Positions 49,451-57,806 of a DNA stretch of 64,000 nucleotides are shown here, one piece after another (within the stretch, counting starts at the first letter, position 1; each line of letters starts with the position of its first letter). A program made the position numbers and the translations under genes. Under the pieces are notes generated by a model. It was not told the DNA's origin, searched no databases, and was given only the letters and a program-made list of their open reading frames with translations. Source of the stretch: a virus; IMG/VR virus record IMGVR_UViG_3300042898_003434, positions 1 through 64,000 of that record. One strand, 5' to 3'.

Positions 49451-50394
49451 GACGCAGACGGCGTGGCTGGTCGTTTTAGTATATCACACTTACCCGTCCT
49501 AGGGTTAACTATAACCATTGCAATTATAATAACTCCCATTGATACTGCTACTATCCAGAACGGTACCATCACTGCTATATAAGCCATCCCTAGAGTAAAA
49601 ACCCCAGCAATAATAAAAGTGGGACTCTTTAAAAGTAAACCACCCACTAATTGTAGTATACCCACAATTGCTAAGGCTTTTACTATCCAGCGTAGCATTT
49701 CCATACGTTGTTCTTCTTTAGCTGAAGCAATCTTAGCTTCGGTTTCTTTTTGAATGCGTTCTATTTCAACTTGTCTTGCAGCTTCTAAACGTTGTATTGT
49801 GACTTTGTTTTCTTCTCTCAACTTACGTTTTTCTTCTTCTTTTTCTTCGATTAATCTAGTTGCGCTTTCGTAAGCAGCCGCAGCAAGCAAACCTTCTCTA
49901 ACTTTTTCTTCATATTTTTTAAGTAACTCTTCAACAGCTTTTTTTCTATCTAAGTCGACTTCTGCTCTTATATTAAGTCTTGTATCTTCGGGCAGTTGAT
50001 CCAAACGAGCCATATTTTCTTTAGCTCGTAAATGAGCAATAAGAAAGTCTAAATCTGTATCTTTTTTATTATTATCTGTAACGTAATAGATACCATAGTT
50101 AACTTTGCTTATTTCGGCAAAGTTTGCAAAGTCCACTTGTTCTCTCTTTTTATATGTTTCTTCTAACTCTTTGCGGAATTCGTCATACTCTTGCTCCATC
50201 TTAAGTTTAGCTTCTTGTAATTTTTTATCTGAATCGGCTATTTGACCCAAAGCTTCATTGGTTGCTTGACCCCCAACAATTGCTTTGTCTGGAGTACTTC
50301 CCAAACTTTTCCATGCCTCAGGCATTTTTAGACCTGGTATTATAGAACAACCGGTTAAGAATACCAATATAAATATTAGTGCATATACTCGCAT
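49444..50394 (-). CDS. Lipoprotein with coiled coil and C-terminal membrane spans, possibly a u-spanin
   Basis: 316 aa. Lipobox FILVFLTGCSII (Cys16), then a long charged coiled coil (about 50-240, KKREQ..., EEKEEEKRKLREE), then two to three hydrophobic spans (about 240-300) and a short tail. Lipid anchor in the outer membrane at one end and membrane spans at the other is the arrangement of unimolecular spanins (T1 gp11), which fuse the two membranes at lysis. It is longer than known u-spanins and has more than one span, so a tail or envelope role is also possible. Confidence 0.55.
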   Translation of the reverse strand: MRVYALIFILVFLTGCSIIPGLKMPEAWKSLGSTPDKAIVGGQATNEALGQIADSDKKLQEAKLKMEQEYDEFRKELEETYKKREQVDFANFAEISKVNYGIYYVTDNNKKDTDLDFLIAHLRAKENMARLDQLPEDTRLNIRAEVDLDRKKAVEELLKKYEEKVREGLLAAAAYESATRLIEEKEEEKRKLREENKVTIQRLEAARQVEIERIQKETEAKIASAKEEQRMEMLRWIVKALAIVGILQLVGGLLLKSPTFIIAGVFTLGMAYIAVMVPFWIVAVSMGVIIIAMVIVNPRTGKCDILKRPATPSASW

Positions 50395-50433
50395 GACTAT
50401 ATAACAATTAATATTGCGCTCGGTATTTTCATA

Positions 50434-51333
50434 TTATTTCGCAACCACCGACGGTTCTCCGAGTTTGGATTTATCAACTACTAAATCAAGTGTTGAGCCT
50501 TGAAGTAGTTTATCGTCATAGAACAATTCCTCTAATTCTTGATACTTAGCTGAAACAGACGGAGTTAAATTATAATTTGCTAGATCTTCGATTCTATAAA
50601 GATTCTTTTCCATCTTGTCGTTACTGATCTTACCAGACGGTAAACGGAAATCAAAATTTCCAATTTTTTTACCGTTTAATTTTACAATGACTTTAGAATT
50701 CGGTTTAGCGGATGTCATTGGTTGATCATCACCGTCGTCTTCGGCGTCGTCTTCACTGGCATCCTCACTGTCGTCGGCACCCACGTTCGTTGATGGTGCC
50801 GCCGATGGTATCGTCGATGGTGCCGCTGCATCTTTCTTTGGACGACCCATTCCCTGAATACCTTTTGGAACATATGGTCCTTTTGGCGCTTCGGTTGGCA
50901 TTCCGTCTGGATACAGCTCTGAATTTGGGTGTCCTTTTATTGACCATCCGGTTGGTGAGTTTGTATCTTCGACTTTGAATTTATTTCCGATACCGTATGC
51001 AACACCGTCTCTGATACTGGCTGGGGTTCTTGACATTTCATCTGTGCGATGTTTCTCTAGTTCTTCACGTATCATAGCAACAATATCTTCTTTCATTACG
51101 CTAGGCGTTGCTGGTTTTTTTACAACTGGCAGTTTCTTACCTTCTTGTTTTTCTTTTGGCTCGGAATTTGACGTGAGATTTTTATCGGTCGCAATTTTTT
51201 CTGTGTGTTCTACAGAATCGGATGTCTTTTTAAATCCAGACAAGCCTTTTGACTCTTCTAGTTTTTGTTGTCTAACGACAACAGCTTCTTGTACGATCAC
51301 TTTAATTAGTTGTTTTAGTTCTGATTTTTTCAT
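50434..51333 (-). CDS. Leader-bearing protein with Pro/Ala/Asp-rich middle
   Basis: 299 aa from the ATG at 51333, which begins with the family leader MKKSELKQLIKVIVQEAVV (VQE site). A charged Lys/Glu region follows, then a Pro/Ser/Ala/Asp-rich linker (ATSAPSTNVGADDSEDASEDD-type, about 190-215) and a compact C-terminal domain (KVIVKLNGKKIGNFDFRLPSG...). First of six consecutive genes with this leader (50434-54026). Putative packaged or prohead protein. Confidence 0.65.
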   Translation of the reverse strand: MKKSELKQLIKVIVQEAVVVRQQKLEESKGLSGFKKTSDSVEHTEKIATDKNLTSNSEPKEKQEGKKLPVVKKPATPSVMKEDIVAMIREELEKHRTDEMSRTPASIRDGVAYGIGNKFKVEDTNSPTGWSIKGHPNSELYPDGMPTEAPKGPYVPKGIQGMGRPKKDAAAPSTIPSAAPSTNVGADDSEDASEDDAEDDGDDQPMTSAKPNSKVIVKLNGKKIGNFDFRLPSGKISNDKMEKNLYRIEDLANYNLTPSVSAKYQELEELFYDDKLLQGSTLDLVVDKSKLGEPSVVAK

Positions 51334-51343
51334 AATTATAAAT

Positions 51344-51580
51344 TTATTGATTGGGTTGAGCTGGATCTGCATTAACTGTCATATACAAAATACCATTGTT
51401 ACTGTATACTTCGATGATTTCTAAATCATGAGATCCATAATGAGTAAGAATTTTTACTTCTTTTACATTTTCACCTTGAATAATATCATTTAACTTACTC
51501 GCAATATCTTGTCCCTTAGATTCGGTTATCTTACGACGAATTACTTCTCCTATTAGTTTTTTTAATTCCGATTTTTTCAT
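51344..51580 (-). CDS. Small leader-bearing protein
   Basis: 78 aa from the ATG two bases after the upstream stop. Leader MKKSELKKLIGEVIRRKITES with IGE site, followed by one small alpha/beta domain (VKILTHYGSHDLEIIEVYSN). No known fold recognised. Confidence 0.6.
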   Translation of the reverse strand: MKKSELKKLIGEVIRRKITESKGQDIASKLNDIIQGENVKEVKILTHYGSHDLEIIEVYSNNGILYMTVNADPAQPNQ

Positions 51581-51582
51581 AA

Positions 51583-51939
51583 TCACTTTGCGTATTTTTT
51601 TTGCAACGATTCGATTTCTTTAGCAATCTTTGCTGAGTTTTGTTGGACCTTGGCTTTTTGTTGCTCTAGGTCTTGGGTCTTTCGCATAACAGGAGCTTTT
51701 AATTTTTGAATAGCACCATCGATCTTCTGATTGTCATTATTCAATTTATCTTGTTGCTTTTTCAAGTTGGCCATCTTAACTTTATCTGAGTCCGACATAT
51801 TCGAAGAGTCGTCCGCCGACTTTTTCTCGTCCTGTGGTACGTTTGATTGTAATGGAGCGTCTGTTGCTCCCAACGTTGCCTCTTTTAACTTTCTTTTTAC
51901 CATTTCTTTTATAAATTCTTTCAACTCTTCTTTATTCAT
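51583..51939 (-). CDS. Leader-bearing coiled-coil protein
   Basis: 118 aa. Leader MNKEELKEFIKEMVKRKLKEA with IKE and LKE sites, then Ser/Asp-rich linker and a C-terminal coiled coil (about 55-117). Resembles a scaffold-core component in composition. Promoted by a perfect TTGACA/TATAAT pair 100 nt upstream. Confidence 0.6.
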   Translation of the reverse strand: MNKEELKEFIKEMVKRKLKEATLGATDAPLQSNVPQDEKKSADDSSNMSDSDKVKMANLKKQQDKLNNDNQKIDGAIQKLKAPVMRKTQDLEQQKAKVQQNSAKIAKEIESLQKKYAK

Positions 51940-52005
51940 ATTTTATTTTTTGTTTTTTTAATTTAGTTGAAATTTATATATAATATATATATTAAGACAT
52001 TCTTA

Positions 52006-52035
52006 ATTATACACAGGTGCGTCGGAGTATGTCAA
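52006..52035 (-). promoter_or_regulatory. Sigma70-type promoter of the leader-protein cluster
   Basis: TTGACA, 18-nt spacer, TATAAT, the best consensus match in the window, followed by a leader of about 65 AT-rich nt to the ATG at 51939. Confidence 0.7.
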
Positions 52036-52062
52036 GACAAATTAAATGTTTTTGATTTTATT

Positions 52063-52896
52063 TTACTTACCGTGCATTTTTAGCAATTGAATAGCAAGTT
52101 TCTTTATTTCGGTTGCATGATCAACTTCTTTTTTTTCATTAGGATCATTCATGTCAATTTCGCCGCCAACTTCGTCTAGTTGACCGTGCATTTTCAAAAA
52201 CGCATCGATGTGTTTTTTCATCTTCTTCGCAATACCAACTTCTTGTTTTTCTTCCGGATTACTCATGTCGGCTTCGTCATGATTTTCTTTGATATTATAC
52301 ATTTTTCTAAATGCATCATATGCATACGTAACGTCTCCGGAAAATGCATAAACACCAATGTCCTTCTTTCCGTTTGGATATTTTGCGTTAACAAATTCAA
52401 ATTTTTGACCACTCATCATAAACGGTTCTTCGTCTCTCATTTGGCTTATATATTCAACATACAAAGGGGCTTCTTCTGTAGATTCATATAAACCTTCTTC
52501 GCGGTCAGCGCAAGCAGAGCATTGATACCCCTTTTTCTTTTCCCAAGAACTTAATGCATCTGGTGTATTACATGTTGGACATTCGTGACGAGATTTGTCT
52601 TTTTTGTTATGCGAACTTATCTTATCGTTATATTTCATGCGCTCTTCCGCATCTGGATCATAATCTTCATTCTTACCTTTCTCTTCATAGGCCATCCACA
52701 TTTCACTGATTCTTTGGTCGCCCTCATTCTTTTTATTATGAATAGTCCACATTGTGGCATATGCTCTGGCTGGATTTTTTTTGTATTTAGACAACAGCTG
52801 CTTTTCTAACGCACGAGGAAACTTTGGTGGGGCAGCTTCCGTCATAGCTTCACCAATAGCTTCGTTGATAAGATTCTTTAATTCCGATTTATTCAT
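52063..52896 (-). CDS. Leader-bearing protein with zinc ribbon
   Basis: 277 aa. Leader MNKSELKNLINEAIGEAMTEA with INE and IGE sites. Residues 28-70 form a helical segment (ALEKQLLSKYKKNPARAYATMW). A zinc ribbon CPTC...CSAC (about 107-128) follows, then an alpha/beta domain and two copies of a short C-terminal motif (EKKEV...KKxxxxxLKMHG) near 220-242 and 255-277. Ends 4 nt inside the HNH endonuclease gene start (ATGA-type overlap). Likely packaged; role unknown. Confidence 0.65.
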   Translation of the reverse strand: MNKSELKNLINEAIGEAMTEAAPPKFPRALEKQLLSKYKKNPARAYATMWTIHNKKNEGDQRISEMWMAYEEKGKNEDYDPDAEERMKYNDKISSHNKKDKSRHECPTCNTPDALSSWEKKKGYQCSACADREEGLYESTEEAPLYVEYISQMRDEEPFMMSGQKFEFVNAKYPNGKKDIGVYAFSGDVTYAYDAFRKMYNIKENHDEADMSNPEEKQEVGIAKKMKKHIDAFLKMHGQLDEVGGEIDMNDPNEKKEVDHATEIKKLAIQLLKMHGK

Positions 52897-53504
52897 AATG
52901 TTTTACATTTATTTGAGTGTTTTGTTAAATTTCCTTTATCCAAGCATTTACCGCAATTTGGACAAGGATACTTTTGTCTTTTTATCGCTGCTTGGGATTT
53001 TTTTGAACGAGCTAATTCTGGATCCGATAGTGTCATTTTAATTCCTTTGTTCCACGATGGTTTTCCTCGTCTTGATTTTCCTGGATCTCCAGCAGATATC
53101 TTCTTACTCACGGTATCTGAATCATACATTTCAGTCCAGTGCTTTATTTCTCCACTATTAAGTTTCATTTTGAGAGTTTTTGATGTCTTCAATTTGGTCA
53201 ATTCGGAATGAGTTCTTCCCTTACTTGCCACAGACCTTTGTTCGAACGTCCACCCGCAAAATCCAAGTTTTTCTTTTTTGGATTTTTGTCCTCCAAGTTT
53301 TCCTCCGATGGACGCCCATTTGATCCCGTCGTGATTATGTATTTTTGCATGTTCCTCCGCCGACACCGCAATAAGGTTATGTATATCATTGTTGTATGGA
53401 TTTCCGTCAACATGATGGATATGATAGCCATCTGGAATAGCGCATTTATGAGCCTCATACAAAGCTCTATAATTAACATTTGCTAATTTGTGGTGCTTAC
53501 TCAT
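52893..53504 (-). CDS. HNH homing endonuclease
   Basis: 203 aa. HNH core HIHHVDGNPYNNDIHNLIAV...EEHAKIH (about 28-55), then NUMOD-like GRTHSELTKLKTS and GKPSWNKG DNA-binding repeats, and a C-terminal zinc finger CPNCG...H-x-x-x-C. A free-standing phage mobile endonuclease inserted between two leader-protein genes, with overlapping or nearly abutting ends, so it co-opts their transcription. Confidence 0.88.
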   Translation of the reverse strand: MSKHHKLANVNYRALYEAHKCAIPDGYHIHHVDGNPYNNDIHNLIAVSAEEHAKIHNHDGIKWASIGGKLGGQKSKKEKLGFCGWTFEQRSVASKGRTHSELTKLKTSKTLKMKLNSGEIKHWTEMYDSDTVSKKISAGDPGKSRRGKPSWNKGIKMTLSDPELARSKKSQAAIKRQKYPCPNCGKCLDKGNLTKHSNKCKTL

Positions 53505-53507
53505 GAC

Positions 53508-54026
53508 TCACCATTTTCTACAACTCCAATATCTCGCAGATGTTCTATCTTTCGCAGAAGAACATTTATGTCTTGCCCTGAAACTCTTGCGGCGCTTTGG
53601 ATTGCTCTTTTTGATTCTCATATTTGGATCACCAAAATTGACTTTCTTTACTTTTCCGGTTTTTGGATTCTTAACAAAAACTTTCGATTTTTTTACATCG
53701 CCCTTCATAGGAACGCCAAGTTTAACTTTACGACCACGATATTCTGCCTCTTCAATCTTAGCATCTGCATTAAAATCTCCATACATTTCATAGAATTCAT
53801 TGCCTTCACATGTATGCTCATCGCCCTCTGGAATCATGTCCCATTTTGGTGATTCGTAGTATTCTTCCAAATCTTCCTCCTCGTTGACTGGTACACAGTT
53901 TGGTACTTCTTTCCCATTCTTTTTCTTTGTGCCGTATGCTGTGTAGCCTTTCCAACACGGATTTTCCATTTTAGTTACTTCTTCAACAGCCTCACGGATC
54001 AAAAGTTTAAGTTCGGATTTAGTCAT
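53508..54026 (-). CDS. Leader-bearing conserved phage protein
   Basis: 172 aa. Leader MTKSELKLLIREAVEEVTK with IRE and VEE sites. Two blocks familiar from T4-like marine phages follow: PCWKGYTAYGTKKKNGKEVPNCVP (23-46) and the C-terminal basic block VKKVNFGDPNMRIKKSNPKRRKSF...RARH...ARYWSCRKW. The Cys-rich, basic end would suit nucleic-acid binding. Probably head-associated. TATTTATA lies 15 nt upstream. Confidence 0.7.
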   Translation of the reverse strand: MTKSELKLLIREAVEEVTKMENPCWKGYTAYGTKKKNGKEVPNCVPVNEEEDLEEYYESPKWDMIPEGDEHTCEGNEFYEMYGDFNADAKIEEAEYRGRKVKLGVPMKGDVKKSKVFVKNPKTGKVKKVNFGDPNMRIKKSNPKRRKSFRARHKCSSAKDRTSARYWSCRKW

Positions 54027-54041
54027 AGTTTGCGATGTGTA

Positions 54042-54049
54042 TATAAATA
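54042..54049 (-). promoter_or_regulatory. TATTTATA box before the 53508-54026 gene
   Basis: The coding strand reads TTATATTTATATACAC, 15 nt before the ATG and just after the tail tube terminator. Confidence 0.45.
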
Positions 54050-54083
54050 TAACTCCCTATGTAAAAAAAGTATAAGTGCAAAA

Positions 54084-54112
54084 AAAATCCCCCTCAAAAC
54101 GAAGGGGATTGT
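54084..54112 (-). terminator. Intrinsic terminator after the tail tube gene
   Basis: ATCCCC/GGGGAT stem with T-run on the minus strand, at the end of the tail tube gene. Confidence 0.8.
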
Positions 54113-54131
54113 ATATAAAAAAGAATATATC

Positions 54132-54629
54132 TTAGTATTCCAATACGCAATAGTCCATTGCGATGGTGATGCTAACCATTAGTGGGTCGCCACCGTTACT
54201 CCAATCAAGAGCTGTGGTGTTGAAATTAACCGATGATGGGAAAGCGCCGTAAATAGACCACTTTTCAACTTTATCGCCCACTGGACCAAGAACGTCGATG
54301 GTTAGAGTCTTCTTATAGAAGTCTGCATATCCGTTACGACCAGTAACAGACTCGTGACCTAGACGTACCCATTCCATAACAGCTTGAGCTGCGGATGGAA
54401 CGATTGGGTCGTATAGAGTCACTTCAATGTCTTGCCATTCAGATTTACCCTTCAACTTACGTTTCAAGTTGATGTGGTCTAGTGTGATTGGATTGTTGTT
54501 GATTTGAGGACGACCCACGGCTTTAATTAAATAAGCTGGGATACCGTCGATACCCATGATGAAGCGGTTAGCCACCTTTGGTTCGAAGGCCGTAAAGAAG
54601 ATTTCGTTTGATGCTAGTAGTTCTGCCAT
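54132..54629 (-). CDS. 19: Tail tube protein (gp19-like)
   Basis: 165 aa, same size as T4 gp19 (163). The pattern ANRFIMGIDGIPAYLIKAVGRP, DIEVTLYDPIVPSAAQAVMEWV and the closing beta strands VSITIAMDYCVLEY is typical of contractile-tail tube subunits. Forms the inner tube around which the sheath (61003-63990) contracts. TATTTATC lies 40 nt upstream. Confidence 0.93.
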   Translation of the reverse strand: MAELLASNEIFFTAFEPKVANRFIMGIDGIPAYLIKAVGRPQINNNPITLDHINLKRKLKGKSEWQDIEVTLYDPIVPSAAQAVMEWVRLGHESVTGRNGYADFYKKTLTIDVLGPVGDKVEKWSIYGAFPSSVNFNTTALDWSNGGDPLMVSITIAMDYCVLEY

Positions 54630-54669
54630 AATATTTTAAATGATTAGTTGTTATTTTACCTTGACAATA

Positions 54670-54677
54670 GATAAATA
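54670..54677 (-). promoter_or_regulatory. TATTTATC box before the tail tube gene
   Basis: The coding strand reads TTATTTATCTATTG, 40 nt before the ATG. Confidence 0.35.
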
Positions 54678-54722
54678 AACATTACAATCAAGAAATCATA
54701 TAATATTTAATAACTATTTTAC

Positions 54723-54730
54723 TATTTATC
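54723..54730 (+). promoter_or_regulatory. TATTTATC box before the plus-strand endonuclease
   Basis: The plus strand reads CTATTTATCCTTATATAAAC 25 nt before the ATG. This is the only plus-strand gene block, and the octamer flips with it, supporting orientation-specific function. Confidence 0.5.
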
Positions 54731-54755
54731 CTTATATAAACTAAAAGTATATAAT

Positions 54756-56342
54756 ATGGCAAGACTCACAAATCCATCGAGTATTTTAAATAAAATTTGC
54801 CCAACGTGCAAAAAACAATTCATCTGCAAGAGTTGGAAACCAAAAACATATTGCTGTAAACGTTGTGCGGCGTCTTCACAAGAAGTAAAAGAAAAAAATA
54901 GAGCCGGTGTCAAAAATACATTTGATTATAAATACGGTGGTCATCCGATGTCAACAAATGCCGGTACTAAAGAAAAGTTAAAACAAACTTTAACCGATGT
55001 ATATGGAGTAAGCCACTACAGCAAGACCGACAACTTTGTTAATCAAGTACGAGAAACCAAACTTGAGAAATATGGAAATCCAAACTATAATAACGTCGAA
55101 AAAATAAAATCGACTTGTTTGGAAAAATACGGAGTAGACAATTACAGAAAAACTGAAGAATATAAAAAACAATACAGAGAAACGTGTTTGAAGAAGTATG
55201 GCGTGGCACATGCATCACAGTCAAATGATGTTAAATTTGGTGGCAAAAGTTTAACGTTTAAGCATACACACAAACTCTCTATGTTTAAAAAATTCTGTGA
55301 TTCTGACAAATTCAAAAACTTCACGCCTCTTTTTGATTTGACTGAGTATGACGGTGTAACCGTAAAATATAATCGCCCGTATAAATTTAAATGTATAAGA
55401 TGTAGTGGTGAAAATGAATATGATCTCACCAGACAGTATTTAAGATGCCCAGTTTGTGACAAAAGCATGTCCACATTTCAAAGCGAAGTGGAAGATTTTA
55501 TAAAAGAAATACTGCCAAGTGAAGCGATTGTATCAAATAATAGAGCGATCTTGTCTCCGCTTGAGATAGACATATACATACCAAATAAGAATATAGCTAT
55601 AGAAACTAATGGAGTATATTGGCACTCGGAAGTATCAGGATCAAAAAATAAAAACTACCATTTGAATAAAACTAAAATGTGTTTAACAAAAGGAATACGG
55701 TTAATCCACATATTTGAAAGTGAATGGAACCATCAAAAAGAAATAGTAAAATCTATTTTAAAAAAGATTCTGCTAATTAACACTCGACATATAAACGCGG
55801 ATGAATGTGAAATCAAAGAGATATCTCCGGAAATTAAATCGGAGTTCTTAAAAGAGAATCATTTGGATAGTAACGATAACTCGGAAGTTAGACTGGGTCT
55901 TTATTATAAGAAATTATTAATTCAAGTAATGACGTTTTCCAAGTCCAAGTTTAAAAAAGACATTCATTGGGAAATATCAAGAAACTGCACCAAACTTGGG
56001 TATCAAATTGAAGAAGGTATGACTAAGTTATTTCAATGGTTTGTGAATAGTCACAGTCCTATCACGGTATCTGCATACAGCGACCGCCGATACTTCTCGG
56101 GTGAGACTTATATTAAGCTAGGGTTCAATTTTCACTCAAACACCCCACCTAACTATCATTATATCATCGACAGCTACGATACTCTTCAAAGCCGCATAAA
56201 TTGGCAAAAAGGAAAATTAGAAAGAAAGTTATTATCATTTGACAAATCCATTTCTGAGTGGGAGAATATGAAAATGAATAACTTTGACAGAATCTGGGAC
56301 TGTGGACATTCTAAATGGATATACAACAATAAAAAATTATGA
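54756..56342 (+). CDS. Vsr-type homing endonuclease
   Basis: 528 aa. An N-terminal zinc finger (CPTCKKQFICKSW...CCKRC) and repeated Lys/Tyr/Gly modules (KYG-V/N-x-x-Y) resemble DNA-binding repeats. The nuclease core (about 240-350) reads EVEDFIKEILPS, EIDIYIPNKNIAIETNGVYWH and CLTKGIRLIHIFESEW, the E-D-x-H-type Vsr-like (I-Bth0305I) pattern. A further C-terminal domain follows. Only large gene on the plus strand; a recent mobile arrival in the tail-gene region is likely. Confidence 0.85.
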   Translation: MARLTNPSSILNKICPTCKKQFICKSWKPKTYCCKRCAASSQEVKEKNRAGVKNTFDYKYGGHPMSTNAGTKEKLKQTLTDVYGVSHYSKTDNFVNQVRETKLEKYGNPNYNNVEKIKSTCLEKYGVDNYRKTEEYKKQYRETCLKKYGVAHASQSNDVKFGGKSLTFKHTHKLSMFKKFCDSDKFKNFTPLFDLTEYDGVTVKYNRPYKFKCIRCSGENEYDLTRQYLRCPVCDKSMSTFQSEVEDFIKEILPSEAIVSNNRAILSPLEIDIYIPNKNIAIETNGVYWHSEVSGSKNKNYHLNKTKMCLTKGIRLIHIFESEWNHQKEIVKSILKKILLINTRHINADECEIKEISPEIKSEFLKENHLDSNDNSEVRLGLYYKKLLIQVMTFSKSKFKKDIHWEISRNCTKLGYQIEEGMTKLFQWFVNSHSPITVSAYSDRRYFSGETYIKLGFNFHSNTPPNYHYIIDSYDTLQSRINWQKGKLERKLLSFDKSISEWENMKMNNFDRIWDCGHSKWIYNNKKL

Positions 56343-56626
56343 AAAAACCGCTTGCAACTTATAATATCGAAATAAACGAAACTGATAGTAGGGGTGATTC
56401 CTCCTTGATTTGGGTGGCAATCCTTGACCGCCGATTTAAGTGTGAAGTTCAACGCACTGGTACTCGCCAAGCAAACCTTTTCATATTTGATTCAAAGAAT
56501 AATGACAATATGATATATGAGTCTAGAGTTCCATTGTCATATGACGCGAAGTTTGGGCCTGATATTAGCGACGTTGCTGAATGGCAAGATATGTGTGCAA
56601 AAGTAGTCGACGGGATAATAAACTGA
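56339..56626 (+). CDS. Hypothetical protein
   Basis: 95 aa, starts inside the endonuclease stop (ATGA overlap). Alpha/beta, no domain recognised. Travels with the endonuclease and the HAD-like gene on the plus strand. Confidence 0.6.
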   Translation: MKKPLATYNIEINETDSRGDSSLIWVAILDRRFKCEVQRTGTRQANLFIFDSKNNDNMIYESRVPLSYDAKFGPDISDVAEWQDMCAKVVDGIIN

Positions 56627-56633
56627 TAGGTTT

Positions 56634-57068
56634 ATGAACATATTCAACATCGAAAGAGCATTTAGTGATAAAACTACTAAAAAGTGGGAGAAGCTTTTTA
56701 TTTGTGTGGATTTACATGATACTATTATTCAGGGAAAATACTCGTCGAAAACCGAAGATGTGAAGTATCTACCGAACGCAATAAATGTTCTACGGAACTT
56801 GAGTAAAAGAAAAGATATTGTACTTATTCTTTGGACTAGTTCACATGTTGCTCATATAAAAGATATACTAGACCAATTGGAAAAACAAAGAGTATATTTC
56901 AAGTATGTAAACTGTAATCCGGAATGTCCTGATGATAAGCTATGTGACTTTGGGCACAAGTTTTATATGAACATAGGACTAGATGATAAATTTGGCTTCG
57001 ACGGTCTCGGTGGCGATTGGTTCCTTGTTGAAAAAGAACTAAAACGAATTGGGGAATGGAAAGAGTAA
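56634..57068 (+). CDS. HAD-like hydrolase
   Basis: 144 aa. HAD motif I FICVDLHDTI (D26, D29), motif II LILWTSS, and a C-terminal GLDDKFGFDG acidic motif, in the order of small HAD phosphatases. Substrate unknown; a nucleotide or RNA 3'-phosphate would fit the repair genes elsewhere. Last plus-strand gene, converging 1 nt from the minus-strand gene at 57070. Confidence 0.72.
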   Translation: MNIFNIERAFSDKTTKKWEKLFICVDLHDTIIQGKYSSKTEDVKYLPNAINVLRNLSKRKDIVLILWTSSHVAHIKDILDQLEKQRVYFKYVNCNPECPDDKLCDFGHKFYMNIGLDDKFGFDGLGGDWFLVEKELKRIGEWKE

Positions 57069-57069
57069 T

Positions 57070-57759
57070 TTAAAGTTTCTCAATAAAACATTCCAGTTCG
57101 TCTTTTGAACTAAAACGAAACGCTGATTTTTGAGACATAACATTTTTGTTGTTTTTGTCAAACATATGAGACATTGTGAATTTCCTGCTTTCGTGCATTT
57201 CTTTTTCTAAAGCTGTGCGATAATCTTGAACAGTTGATTTGCACCATTCTCCTTTGGTGGCTAGTATTTGATGTTGTTTTAAGTGTTCACCTAAATGATG
57301 CCATAGTTCTCCGTCATATGTAAAAATCCGTGGAGATGGTTTTGTTACCAAAATAAATTTAGGTAGGTTTAACAATTTCCATTTAGCGTCAAACTCGTCA
57401 CAATCAAGATTCTCGTTTTCCTTTAAAAACTCGTTATATTCACTGGATTCTATTGACCAGAATTTATTTCTGTCACAATAAACAGACTCATATTCAGGAT
57501 GTAAGTCGGTAATAATATTATTTTTATTGTCGCGCACATACATAAACTTTGCACCGGTTACTTTTGGATTTTTTGTGCAATCTGCTCCAAGTAAAAACAT
57601 TTCGTAATGTGGCCACACAAAGCAATAAAATCCACGTGTTGATGGTGGAGAATGAAAGGTTTCCGGAATACACTTGTAACCACGTTGGTTAACAGAACTT
57701 AATCCACCAAACCGTGCAAATTTAAGCTTGCTTGTTTTGCTTATGTCGTATTTAGCCAT
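57070..57759 (-). CDS. Conserved hypothetical protein
   Basis: 229 aa. Contains ETFHSPPSTRGFYCFVWPHYEMFLLG, a block I recall in other phage and bacterial proteins of unknown function, and a YDGELWHHLGEHL tract. No enzymatic family assigned. TTGACA lies about 32 nt upstream but the -10 is weak (CAATCT). Confidence 0.6.
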   Translation of the reverse strand: MAKYDISKTSKLKFARFGGLSSVNQRGYKCIPETFHSPPSTRGFYCFVWPHYEMFLLGADCTKNPKVTGAKFMYVRDNKNNIITDLHPEYESVYCDRNKFWSIESSEYNEFLKENENLDCDEFDAKWKLLNLPKFILVTKPSPRIFTYDGELWHHLGEHLKQHQILATKGEWCKSTVQDYRTALEKEMHESRKFTMSHMFDKNNKNVMSQKSAFRFSSKDELECFIEKL

Positions 57760-57806
57760 ACGATAGCAAGATTGACCAACAATTATAAAATGTCAAGCAA
57801 ATCGTA

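Noticed and set aside
57760-57796. TTGACA upstream of the 57070-57759 gene as a promoter
   Set aside because: The -35 box is perfect but the -10 at 16-nt spacing is CAATCT, too weak to list; it was left as a remark in the gene entry.
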